Below the pieces are notes generated by a model, which saw only the letters and a list, made by a program, of their open reading frames with translations, made no database searches and was not told where the DNA came from. From Methylobacterium terrae (GTDB lineage: Bacteria; Pseudomonadota; Alphaproteobacteria; Rhizobiales; Beijerinckiaceae): a stretch of 64,000 nucleotides of DNA. Below are positions 26,301 through 35,979 of the stretch, one piece after another. Both the position numbers and the translations under genes were made by a program. The first letter of the stretch is position 1. Every line of letters starts with the position of its first letter. Where the stretch lies: NCBI RefSeq assembly GCF_003173755.1, contig NZ_CP029553.1, forward strand, positions 3,620,001-3,684,000, in the 5' to 3' direction.

Positions 26301-27269
26301 TCACGCGCTCCCGATCGCGACGCCGGCGATGAGCACCAGCACCCCGCCGAGCACCACCTGGAGGGCGGCGCGCCAGAACGGCGTCTCCATGTAGCGCGTG
26401 CGGATCCCCGAGATCACGAGCAGCTCCACCGCCACCACCAGGGCGGCGAGCACGGTCGCGACCGAAAAGGCGTTCGTCCAGGAATCCGGCACCAGGTAGG
26501 GCAGCGTGTGGCCGAGGCCCCCGACCGCCGTCATGATCCCGCAGACGAGGCCGCGCAGCCACGGCGAGCCGCGCCCGGTGATGCTGCCGTCGTCGGACAG
26601 GGCCTCGGTGAAGCCCATGCTGATCCCGGCGCCGATCGAGGCGGCGAGGCCGACCAGGAACGTCTGCCAGTTGTTGTGGGTGGCGAAGGCGGCGGCGAAG
26701 AGCGGCGCCAGCGTCGAGACCGAGCCGTCGATGAGCCCGGCGAGCCCCGGCTGCACGTAGCGCAGCACGAACAGGCGGTGCGCCGCGCGGGCCTCCTCGT
26801 CGGCGGCGGCGCCCGTCTCCTGCGCGGCGGCGAGCGCCCCGGCCCGGCGGCCGTGGCCGCGCTCGATCTCGGCGAGCCGCGTGAAGAGCTGGCGCACGCC
26901 GAGATCGCGGGACAGCTCCGCCGCCCGCTCGTAGAAGCCGGCGGCCTGCGCCTCCATCGCCTCCGCCTCCCGCCGCATCCGGCCGGCGTCCAGCCCCTGC
27001 CACCAGACCGCCCGGCGGCGGGGAAAGCCCCGCACATCCTCGCGCCGCAGGGGCGGCAGGTGCTCGCCGAAGCGCTGCCGGTAGGCGGCGTAGAGGTCGT
27101 CCCGGTGCCCCCGCTCCTCGTCGGCCATCGCCTCGAACAGCCCGGCGGAGCCCGGCAGATCGGCCCGCAGGCTCTCGGCGAAGCTGCGATAGATGCGGGA
27201 ATCCTCCTCCTCGCTGGCGATGGCGAGCGCCAGCACCTCGCGCTCGGTGAGATCGGTCAGGGCCATCAT
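26301..27269 (-). CDS. mbfA: Membrane-bound ferritin MbfA (rubrerythrin plus VIT1 domain)
   Basis: MbfA exports ferrous iron and protects from iron and peroxide stress. The 322-residue product has an N-terminal ferritin-like di-iron domain with SEEEDSRIYRSFAE and MADEERGHRDDLY at about 19-61 and a second pair EAQAAGFYERAAE and EIERGHGRR at about 107-140. It is followed by a VIT1/CCC1-type membrane domain of about five helices (from QPGLAGLIDGSVSTLAPLFA onward). In rhizobia and Agrobacterium mbfA is repressed by Irr; a palindromic operator sits right upstream here. The start is ATG 27269 or the next ATG. Confidence 0.9.
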   Translation of the reverse strand: MMALTDLTEREVLALAIASEEEDSRIYRSFAESLRADLPGSAGLFEAMADEERGHRDDLYAAYRQRFGEHLPPLRREDVRGFPRRRAVWWQGLDAGRMRREAEAMEAQAAGFYERAAELSRDLGVRQLFTRLAEIERGHGRRAGALAAAQETGAAADEEARAAHRLFVLRYVQPGLAGLIDGSVSTLAPLFAAAFATHNNWQTFLVGLAASIGAGISMGFTEALSDDGSITGRGSPWLRGLVCGIMTAVGGLGHTLPYLVPDSWTNAFSVATVLAALVVAVELLVISGIRTRYMETPFWRAALQVVLGGVLVLIAGVAIGSA

Positions 27270-27280
27270 GCGCGCGCTCC

Positions 27281-27325
27281 TGTTTGGAATGGCTCCAATC
27301 TATTGATTGGAGCCATTCCAAACAA
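27281..27325 (-). promoter_or_regulatory. mbfA promoter covered by a 20-bp palindrome (Irr/ICE-like operator)
   Basis: Arms 27281-27300 and 27305-27324 are perfect inverted copies with a four-base spacer. Each arm reads TTTGGAATGGCTCCAAT, close to the Irr control element with TTTRGAA...TTCYAAA symmetry. On the minus strand a promoter fits the same bases: -35 TTGTTT (27325-27320), 17 bases, -10 TAGATT (27302-27297). The mbfA ribosome site AGGAG lies just beyond. Occupation would block transcription; Irr as the regulator is inference from the mbfA family. Confidence 0.65.
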
Positions 27326-27359
27326 GGTCCGTCGGGCGGTGGGACGCACCCGATCGATC

Positions 27360-27486
27360 GTCACGCCACCCCCTCGACGAACCGGCGCGCGCCCGGCATT
27401 CTCTCGAAGCTGGGCATTAGGTATTTGGTCCCATATCGGCGACGCTCTTTGACATCGTGAATGGTGCCAGATACTTATCTGGCAGA
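27360..27486 (+). promoter_or_regulatory. Probable CRISPR leader
   Basis: This is a relatively A/T-rich stretch between the mbfA promoter and the first CRISPR repeat. It holds a TTGACA box at 27449-27454, a weak -10 (TACTTA, 27472-27477) 17 bases on, and the palindrome TGCCAGAT-ACTT-ATCTGGCA at 27465-27484, which ends two bases before the first repeat. The orientation of the repeat and the decayed repeat at the far end both put the leader on this side. Confidence 0.6.
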
Positions 27487-29352
27487 GGCTCCCCCGCCTA
27501 CGCGGGGATCGACCCGAGACGGGACAGGCACAGACCCGGTCGGGCCGGGCTCCCCCGCCTACGCGGGGATCGACCCCGATCCCGCGGGTAGGGCGGGAAG
27601 GCGGCCCCGGCTCCCCCGCCTACGCGGGGATCGACCCCCGACCTCGACCAGCTGGGACCTCGTCTCGAAGGCTCCCCCGCCTACGCGGGGATCGACCGTA
27701 GACCCAACGCCGGTGCCCCTCGGCCTCGAGGGCTCCCCCGCCTACGCGGGGATCGACCGTCGGGCCCGGGGAGAGGGCCGAAGCCGAAGGAGGCTCCCCC
27801 GCCTACGCGGGGATCGACCCCCGAAGCCGCACGAGGGACACTAATGACTGAAGGCTCCCCCGCCTACGCGGGGATCGACCCGTGTAGCTGTCGTCCTTCG
27901 CCGCCTTGGCGACGGCTCCCCCGCCTACGCGGGGATCGACCCTCGGCGGCTATCGCGTGCTGCTGACCTGGATCGGCTCCCCCGCCTACGCGGGGATCGA
28001 CCCTCGCTGGCCTCGGGCGCTTCGAAGTCGAAGTAGGCTCCCCCGCCTACGCGGGGATCGACCCGTGTCGGCCCTGACGACGCTCGGCGCCACCCGGGCT
28101 CCCCCGCCTACGCGGGGATCGACCCCCCTCGTCGAAGCTGACCGACCGGCAAGTCGCGGCTCCCCCGCCTACGCGGGGATCGACCCGATCCTAAGGCCGA
28201 ACCTTGGGCCGACGAGCCGGCTCCCCCGCCTACGCGGGGATCGACCCGTGCGGTCAAGTTGCGTGCGTAGACGCGATCCGGCTCCCCCGCCTACGCGGGG
28301 ATCGACCCTGGCCGACCTCTTCGAGCGTGCCCGTGCCGTCGGCTCCCCCGCCTACGCGGGGATCGACCCCTCGCGACGCTCACGGCCTTCGGGGCGACCC
28401 GGGCTCCCCCGCCTACGCGGGGATCGACCCCAGGTCTCGGCGATCGCGTCGGTCCCGACCGCGGCTCCCCCGCCTACGCGGGGATCGACCTTCAGACGCC
28501 GGCATCACGCCCCCGTCTCGTCCTCGCAAGCGACGGCTCCCCCGCCTACGCGGGGATCGACCGGCTTCGGGTTCTCTAGCGGCGAGCACATGGTCGGCTC
28601 CCCCGCCTACGCGGGGATCGACCCCAGCATCCAGTTTCCAGAGCGCTTGAGTTTCCGGCTCCCCCGCCTACGCGGGGATCGACCTTTTCTTATTCATCCG
28701 TATGGCGGGGCGTCGAAGGCTCCCCCGCCTACGCGGGGATCGACCCCCTCCGACCACGCCGATGATGCCGCCAAGCCAGGCTCCCCCGCCTACGCGGGGA
28801 TCGACCCCACGCATCCAGGCCGGCGACGCCGGAGCGGAAGGCTCCCCCGCCTTTGCGGGGATCGACCCTGCCTGCCGCGGGCCGACGGCTACGGCCCGTT
28901 GGCTCCCCCGCCTACGCGGGGATCGACCCCGATAGGTGTCCTGGTCCTCGATCAGCGTGTCGGCTCCCCCGCCTACGCGGGGATCGACCTGCGTGGCTCG
29001 GCCAGACGCTCGACATGCTTAAGGCTCCCCCGCCTACGCGGGGATCGACCCCCGCCGCGCACTTCCAGTTGATGGAGTTCGCGGGCTCCCCCGCCTACGC
29101 GGGGATCGACCCTCGGACAGGGGTGCGACCTGAGCTGCGGAGTGGGCTCCCCCGCCTACGCGGGGATCGACCCGCCGTGTTCTTCGCGGTGTCCACCTGG
29201 ATCTAGGCTCCCCCGCCTACGCGGGGATCGACCCCCGGTTTGCCGCCGCGATCGCTTCGACGAAGGGGCTCCCCCCGCCTACGCGGGGATCGACCCCGGG
29301 GAAATTTGACGGCCAGGGTTAATCCGTGGGCTCCCCCGCCTACGCGGGGATC
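27487..29352 (+). CRISPR. CRISPR array, type I-E-like repeat, 31 repeats and 30 spacers
   Basis: The 29-base repeat begins GGCTCCCC and ends GATCGACCC. It can fold with a six-pair stem CCCCGC/GCGGGG around the loop CTAC, the layout of type I-E repeats. Repeats recur every 61 bases, so spacers are 32 bases. The one exception is a 43-base spacer at 28492-28534. Base 29 of the repeat is C in 24 of 30 cases, G in three and T in three. The repeat at 28840 has CTTT for CTAC, the one at 29267 has an extra C, and the last (29329) loses its final bases. No cas gene is present in the window. Confidence 0.97.
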
Positions 29353-29526
29353 CCTGCCGAAACCGACCCCCGTCGCAACGCGGGTGTGGTGCCGCACGCG
29401 GCCGACGGTTGCCTCGCGGTCCCGAACGGAGCATGACGGCGCCCGGATTCGCGGGGGGGCGCCCGCGTCGCGTCCCGCCGCGTGCCCCCCTTCCCTTGGC
29501 GTCCCCTTCCCGAGCGTTTCGTCCGC

Positions 29527-30258
29527 ATGAGCGTCGTCACCCGCATCGCCCGCAGCCGGGCGGCCCAGGAGAGCCTCGGCTTCCTCGGCGCGAGCTACCT
29601 GAAGCTGGTGCGCCGCACGAATCGCTTCAGCCTCGACCCGCCCGATGCCTACGACTGGCTGACGCCGCTGCGGCCGTTCATCGCCGCGATGTGGCACGGC
29701 CAGCACCTGATGGTGCCGTTCGTGCGCCGGCCCCAGGACCGGGTCGCCACGATGGTGTCGCGCTCGGTCGACGGGGGCGTGAACACCGCGGTGCTCGAGC
29801 GGATGGGCGTGCGGGTGATGCGCGGTTCCGGCGCCCGGCGCTCCAGCGACGTCTGGGCCAAGGGCGGCGTGCAGGCCCTGCGCGGCTGCCTCAAGGCGCT
29901 CGAGGGCGACGAATCGGTGGCGTTCAGCGCCGACGTGCCGAAGGTGTCGCGGCGCTGCGGCGAGGGCATCGTGCTGCTGGCGCGGATGTCCGGCCGGCCG
30001 GTGGTGCCGACCGCCGTGGTGACGAGCCGCTACATCCAGTTCGACAGCTGGGACCGGGCGAGCCTCGGCCTTCCCTTCGGCCGCGGCGTGATGGCCTTCG
30101 GCGAGCCGATCGCGGTCCCCCGCGACCTCGATGCGGCGGGGATCGAGGCGGTGCGCCAGCGCATCGAGGCCGACCTCAACGCGGTGCATGCCCGGGCCTT
30201 CGCGCAGGTCGGCCGGATCGACCCGGTCCACACCCGGAAAGGGGCTCCGGCCCGATGA
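29527..30258 (+). CDS. DUF374 lysophospholipid acyltransferase family protein
   Basis: The 243-residue product fits the DUF374 family, distant relatives of lysophospholipid and lipid A acyltransferases often encoded next to waaA. Seen features are WHGQHLMVPF at about 57-66 (catalytic His), SRSVDGGVNTAVLERMGVRV and FSADVPKVSRRCGEGIV. It probably acts at the inner membrane in lipid A or phospholipid acylation. I chose the ATG at 29527, since the preceding in-frame codons look non-coding. The ATG of waaA overlaps its stop. The space from the array end to this start (174 bases) holds no gene. Confidence 0.85.
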   Translation: MSVVTRIARSRAAQESLGFLGASYLKLVRRTNRFSLDPPDAYDWLTPLRPFIAAMWHGQHLMVPFVRRPQDRVATMVSRSVDGGVNTAVLERMGVRVMRGSGARRSSDVWAKGGVQALRGCLKALEGDESVAFSADVPKVSRRCGEGIVLLARMSGRPVVPTAVVTSRYIQFDSWDRASLGLPFGRGVMAFGEPIAVPRDLDAAGIEAVRQRIEADLNAVHARAFAQVGRIDPVHTRKGAPAR

Positions 30259-31559
30259 GGCGCGACGGGGTCCCGGCGCTCCTGCGCGCCTACCATTACG
30301 GGCTGATCGCCGGCGAGCCGGCGCTCGCCGGGCTCCTCGCCTGGCGGCGGCGGCGCGGCAAGGAGGACCCGGTGCGCCTGCCCGAGCGCACCGGGCGGCC
30401 CGGCAAGCCGCGCCCCGCCGGCCCCCTCGTCTGGGCCCACGGCGCCAGCATCGGCGAGGCCCTGTCGCTCCTCGGCCTCGTCGAGCGGCTGACCCGGCGC
30501 GGCTTCACGGTGCTCGTCACCTCGGGCACCCGCACCTCGGCCGAGCTGCTCGCCCGGCGGCTGCCCCGCGGTGCGCTCCACCAGTTCGCGCCCCTCGACG
30601 CGCCGCGCTACGTCGCGCGCTTCCTCGACCATTGGCGGCCGGACCTCGCGCTCGTCGCCGAATCCGAGATCTGGCCCAACACCATCCTGGCCCTGCACGC
30701 GCGCGAGGTGCCGCTGATCCTGGTCAACGGGCGGATGTCCGAGCGCTCGGCGAAGGCCTGGTCGCGCACCCCGGGGATCGCCCGCGCGCTCCTCTCGCGC
30801 ATCGCGCTCTGCCTCGCCCAGAGCCGCGAGGAGGCGGAGCGCTTCGCGCGGCTGGGCGCCCCCCGGGTGGAGGCCGGCGGCAACCTGAAATTCGATGCCG
30901 GCCCGCCGCCGGCCGATCCCGAGCCGCTGCGCCAGCTCGCCGGCGTCGTCGCCGGCCGCCCGGTCTGGCTCGCGGCCTCGACCCATCCGGGCGAGGAGGC
31001 CGCGGCGATCGCCGCCCACCGGGCGCTGGCGCGGCGGCATCCCGGCCTCCTCACGGTCGTGGTCCCGCGCCACCCCGAGCGCGGCCCGACCGTCGCCGCC
31101 GATGCCGCCGCGGCGGGCCTGCGGGTCGGGCGCCGGGCGGCGGGCGGCCAGCCGCACGACAAGGTCGACCTCTACGTCGCCGACACGGTGGGCGAGCTCG
31201 GCCTGTTCTACCGCCTGTGCCCGCTGGCCTTCGTCGGCGGCTCCCTCGCCCGCCACGGCGGGCAGAACCCGATCGAGCCGGCCCGGCTCGACACGGCGAT
31301 CCTGTCCGGGCCGCACGTGCGCAACTTCGCCTCGGTCTACGCCGCGCTGGAGCGCGCCGGCGGCGCCCGCACCGTGCGGGACGGGCAGGAGCTGACGGCC
31401 GCGGTCGGCGAGCTCCTGGCCGATCCCGCCGGCCGCCAGCGGATGGCCCGGGCCGCGGCGGCCGCGATCGAGGAGGCCGGCGGCGCCACCGACCGGGCGA
31501 TGGCGGCCCTCGAGCCCTTCATCTGCCAGCTGATGATCGCCGGACGGTTCGCCTCGTGA
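30255..31559 (+). CDS. waaA: 3-deoxy-D-manno-octulosonic acid (Kdo) transferase WaaA
   Basis: WaaA (KdtA) transfers Kdo from CMP-Kdo to lipid IVA at the cytoplasmic face of the inner membrane. The 434-residue product has the N-terminal motif VWAHGASIGEALSLLGLVER at about 59-78, the acceptor domain with LALVAESEIWPNTILALHAR, LILVNGRMSERSAKAW, and the CMP-Kdo domain with STHPGEEAAAIAAHRAL and FVGGSLARHGGQNPIEPA. It is coupled by four-base overlaps to the genes on both sides. Confidence 0.95.
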   Translation: MRRDGVPALLRAYHYGLIAGEPALAGLLAWRRRRGKEDPVRLPERTGRPGKPRPAGPLVWAHGASIGEALSLLGLVERLTRRGFTVLVTSGTRTSAELLARRLPRGALHQFAPLDAPRYVARFLDHWRPDLALVAESEIWPNTILALHAREVPLILVNGRMSERSAKAWSRTPGIARALLSRIALCLAQSREEAERFARLGAPRVEAGGNLKFDAGPPPADPEPLRQLAGVVAGRPVWLAASTHPGEEAAAIAAHRALARRHPGLLTVVVPRHPERGPTVAADAAAAGLRVGRRAAGGQPHDKVDLYVADTVGELGLFYRLCPLAFVGGSLARHGGQNPIEPARLDTAILSGPHVRNFASVYAALERAGGARTVRDGQELTAAVGELLADPAGRQRMARAAAAAIEEAGGATDRAMAALEPFICQLMIAGRFAS

Positions 31560-32530
31560 GGCGGGCGCCGGGCTTCTGGTGGCGCGACGCGCCGACGCCC
31601 GCCGCCCGGCTGCTCGCGCCGGTGGCTACGGTCTACGGCGCGCTCGCCGCCCGCCGGATGTCCGCGCAGGGCGCGGCCGCGCCCTGCCCGGTCGTCTGCA
31701 TCGGCAACTTCACCCTCGGCGGCGCCGGCAAGACCCCGACCGCGCTCGCCGTGGCGGCTCAGTTGCGCGACCTCGGCCGGCGCCCGGCCTTCCTGAGCCG
31801 GGGCTATGGCGGGCGGCTGCCCGGCCCGGTGCGGGTCGATCCCGCCTTGCACCGTGCGGACGAGGTCGGCGACGAGCCGCTGCTCCTCGCCCGCGCCGCC
31901 CCGGCGATCGTCGCCCGCGACCGCGTCGCCGGCGCCCGCGCCTGCGTGGCGGCCGGCGCCGACGTGGTGGTGATGGATGACGGGCTGCAGAACCCGAGCC
32001 TCGCCAAGGCCCTCGTGCTCGCGGTGTTCGACGGCGCGGTCGGGCTCGGCAACGGTCGGGCGTTTCCGGCGGGCCCGCTGCGGGCGCCGGCCGCGGCGCA
32101 GTGGCCGCGCATCGACGCCGCCCTGGCGATCGGCGACGGCGCGCCCGGGGAGCGGGTGCTGGCGCAGGCCCGCGCGCTCGGGTTGCCGGCCCTGCGCGGC
32201 CGGCTCGCGCCCGATCCGGAGGCGGCTGCGACCCTCGGCGGTCGTCCGGTGCTGGCTTTCGCGGGGATCGGGCGGCCGGAGAAGTTCTTCTCGACCCTGC
32301 GCGACCTCGGGGCCGACCTGCGCGAGACCCGCGCCTTCCCGGACCACCACGCCTTCACGGCGGCGGAGGCGGAGTCCCTCGCGGTCGAGGCGGCGCGCCG
32401 GGGCCTTCTCCTGGTGACCACCGAGAAGGACCGGGTGCGGCTTCCCGCGGCGATGCCGGTCGCGACGCTGCCGGTGGTGCTGGCGCTCGACGAGCCGGAG
32501 GGTCTCGCCGGCCTGCTACGCGGTCTGTGA
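31556..32530 (+). CDS. lpxK: Tetraacyldisaccharide 4'-kinase LpxK
   Basis: LpxK phosphorylates the lipid A disaccharide. The 324-residue product has the P-loop NFTLGGAGKTPTALAVA at about 49-65, the motif PAFLSRGYGGRLPGP, DEPLLLA, VVMDDGLQNPSLAK, and near the C-terminus AFAGIGRPEKFFSTLRDLGA and LVTTEKDRVRLP. All are family signatures. The GTG start overlaps the waaA stop (GTGA). It overlaps the end of the DUF2093 gene on the other strand by 15 bases. Confidence 0.95.
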   Translation: MRRAPGFWWRDAPTPAARLLAPVATVYGALAARRMSAQGAAAPCPVVCIGNFTLGGAGKTPTALAVAAQLRDLGRRPAFLSRGYGGRLPGPVRVDPALHRADEVGDEPLLLARAAPAIVARDRVAGARACVAAGADVVVMDDGLQNPSLAKALVLAVFDGAVGLGNGRAFPAGPLRAPAAAQWPRIDAALAIGDGAPGERVLAQARALGLPALRGRLAPDPEAAATLGGRPVLAFAGIGRPEKFFSTLRDLGADLRETRAFPDHHAFTAAEAESLAVEAARRGLLLVTTEKDRVRLPAAMPVATLPVVLALDEPEGLAGLLRGL

Positions 32531-32737
32531 CGCCCCGCGCAGGCGCGCCATCACGGCGTCGGTATCGGCATAGGCCTCCTGGCGCTCGACGCTCCAGTAG
32601 CGCAGGGCGTCGAGGGGGATCTCGACCCCGGTCACCGCGCAGCGCACGAACCGGCCGGGCCGCACCACCCGCAGGTTGCTGTCGCCGTACTCGACGACGG
32701 CCTCGCCGGACCCGCCGCGCTCGAACCGTCCCAGCAT
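32516..32737 (-). CDS. DUF2093 domain protein
   Basis: The 73-residue product begins MLGRFERGGSGEAVVEYGDS and contains RPGRFVRCAVTGVEIPLDAL, the compact DUF2093 pattern. This family is commonly encoded next to lpxK in Rhizobiales, convergent or downstream. The single CAVTG may bind a metal, but nothing is known. The ATG at 32737 is the start; longer in-frame extensions are low-complexity. Confidence 0.8.
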   Translation of the reverse strand: MLGRFERGGSGEAVVEYGDSNLRVVRPGRFVRCAVTGVEIPLDALRYWSVERQEAYADTDAVMARLRGASQTA

Positions 32738-32894
32738 CGCTTCACCCCTCTCGACCGCTATCCCCAGGGGTGTAGGGCGCCCATGGCGCCTTGTCGACGG
32801 GCTCGACGGCGGGCGCGCGCGCGGCCATGATCCGGGCTTGCCCGACGACCATGATCCGGGCTCACCCGACGACCGGGGGCGAGGAAGGCCGAGG

Positions 32895-33311
32895 ATGGAG
32901 CCGATCGACACCCTGTTCCCCACCGAGACCCTGCTCTCCGCGGCCCGGGCGGTCCAGGCGCGGGCGCACGCGCCCTATTCGCGCTTCCGCGTCGGCGCCG
33001 CGCTCCGCGACGAGACCGGGGCGGTGCATGCCGGCTGCAACGTCGAGAACGCCGCCTATCCGGTCGGTACCTGCGCCGAGGCCGGGGCGATCGCCGCGAT
33101 GGTGGCGGCCGGCGGCCGGCGCATCGCCGCGATCCTGGTGCTGGGCGACGGCGAGGCCCTGGTCACGCCCTGCGGCGCCTGCCGCCAGCGCATCCGCGAA
33201 TTCGCCGGGCCCGACACGCCGATCCACGTCGCCGGGCCGGGGGGCGTGCGCCGCACCTTCACCCTCGACGCCCTGCTGCCCGCCTCGTTCGGGCCGGACA
33301 ACCTCGCGTGA
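32895..33311 (+). CDS. cdd: Cytidine deaminase
   Basis: Cdd deaminates cytidine and deoxycytidine to uridine forms in pyrimidine salvage. The 138-residue homotetramer type has YSRFRVGAALRDETGAVHAG at about 27-46 and CNVENAAYPVGTCAEAGAIA (zinc Cys and catalytic Glu of CAE). PCGACRQRIREF supplies the other two zinc cysteines. The ATG at 32895 is preceded by GAGGA. Its stop overlaps the start of the phosphorylase gene, and the next two genes also act in nucleoside salvage. Confidence 0.94.
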   Translation: MEPIDTLFPTETLLSAARAVQARAHAPYSRFRVGAALRDETGAVHAGCNVENAAYPVGTCAEAGAIAAMVAAGGRRIAAILVLGDGEALVTPCGACRQRIREFAGPDTPIHVAGPGGVRRTFTLDALLPASFGPDNLA

Positions 33312-34129
33312 GCGCACCGCACGATCCCCGCGTCACGCAAGCCGCCGCGTTCCTGCGGGCGCGCGGCTTCGACGGCCCCTACACCCTCGCCCTCGTCACC
33401 GGGACCGGGCTCGGGCCCCTGGCCGATCGGATCGAGGATCCGGTCGCCCTGCCCTACGGCGAGATCCCGCACTTCCCGGCCTCCGGCGTCTCGGGCCATG
33501 CCGGGCGGCTCGTCGCCGGGCTGTTCGGCGGCCGGCGGGTGCTGCTGTTCCAGGGCCGCGCCCACCCCTACGAGCACGGCGACGCCGCCGTGATGCGGGT
33601 GCCGGTCGGCGTGGTGGCGGCCTTGGGCGCCCCGCCCCTCCTCCTCACCAACGCCGCCGGCTCGCTCCTGTCCGAGGCCGGCCCGGGCAGCCTCGCGCTC
33701 GTCACCGACCACATCAACCTCTCGGGTTTGAACCCGCTCGTCGGCGAGCCGTCCGACGCCCGCTTCGTGCCGATGGTCGATGCCTACGATCCGGCCTTGC
33801 GGGCGGCGCTGAGGGACGCGGCGGCGGTGAGCGGCGTGCCGCTGCACGCCGGAACCTACGCCTGGTTCTCGGGCCCGAGCTTCGAGACACCGGCCGAGAT
33901 CCGCATGGCGAAGATCCTGGGCGCCGACCTCGTCGGCATGTCGACGGTGCCGGAGGTGATCCTGGCGCGGTTCTTCGGCCTCCGGGTCGCGGCGCTCTCG
34001 CTCGTGACGAACTACGCCGCCGGCTTCCAGACCGGTGCGCCGCATCACGCCGAGACCAAGCGGGTGGCGGCGCAGGCGGCCGACGACGTCGGGCGCCTCG
34101 TCGCCGCCCTCCTCGCCGGCGACCTCTGA
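33308..34129 (+). CDS. Purine nucleoside phosphorylase
   Basis: This enzyme splits purine nucleosides with phosphate to base and ribose-1-phosphate. The 273-residue product is of the trimeric PunA/XapA type, with [13 protein letters not shown] at about 31-43, [40 protein letters not shown], and the base-binding [17 protein letters not shown] near 184-200. The start GTG overlaps the cdd stop, forming a salvage operon with cdd and deoA. Confidence 0.92.
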   Translation: MSAPHDPRVTQAAAFLRARGFDGPYTLALVTGTGLGPLADRIEDPVALPYGEIPHFPASGVSGHAGRLVAGLFGGRRVLLFQGRAHPYEHGDAAVMRVPVGVVAALGAPPLLLTNAAGSLLSEAGPGSLALVTDHINLSGLNPLVGEPSDARFVPMVDAYDPALRAALRDAAAVSGVPLHAGTYAWFSGPSFETPAEIRMAKILGADLVGMSTVPEVILARFFGLRVAALSLVTNYAAGFQTGAPHHAETKRVAAQAADDVGRLVAALLAGDL

Positions 34130-34151
34130 TCCTCCTCCCCGGGACCACCCC

Positions 34152-35465
<1,314 letters not shown>

Positions 35466-35492
35466 GCCCGCGTCGTCGGTTCGTCGGTCGGC

Positions 35493-35979
35493 TCAGGCCG
35501 CGAGCGCGTCGACGTTCCCCTTGAAGCGCCGCCACCGCCGAGCCCGCTCGGCCGGAGAGACCTTCCGAGCTCGAAGCTGGTAGACCCATTCGGGACGGAA
35601 TGTCAGGTCGCCGACGCTCAGTTCAACCGTCACCGTAAGACCCGTCGGGTCGAGCTGGTCTGGATCCGCGTGAATGTCCCACCCATAAGCCTTGAGCAGT
35701 TCGTGGGCGACCGACTGAGCCGGCGAATGCAGTCGTACCACGAACGGGGGACACGGCCTGCGGCGTTGCCGCCGCGTTGTATGCATGCGTCAGCAGACGA
35801 TAGAGCTCGAGGGGGCCGACCGCGTCGAACTGCGCCGTCACTAGAACGAGGACGAAGTCCTGGACGGTACGGTCGTGTGCCCAGAGCAAGCCTTCCGGAT
35901 CGAGCCCCAACCCACGCAGGGCGGACAGATACTCGGCGCCGGCTTTTAAATGTCCAGTCGGTAGCGTCTGGCCAGCCAC
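35493..35979 (-). pseudogene. Frameshifted partner gene of the HEPN cassette
   Basis: Two overlapping frames join into one 161-residue protein if one base is removed from the run of five G at 35747-35751. The upstream part reads LKAGAEYLSALRGLGLDPEG to NAAATPQAVSP and the downstream part FVVRLHSPAQSVAHELLKAY to KGNVDALAA. The fused sequence is even in character, which argues for a recent break or a base-calling error. The probable GTG start (35979) overlaps the end of the HEPN gene. I do not recognise the family; it is likely a partner of the HEPN protein. Confidence 0.6.

Noticed and set aside
27461..29206. Long open frames (up to 388 residues) with Pro-Arg repeats through the CRISPR region
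   Set aside because: They arise because the repeats and most spacers lack stops in several frames. The 61-base period shifts the frame at each unit, and the peptides just repeat the CRISPR repeat in translation.
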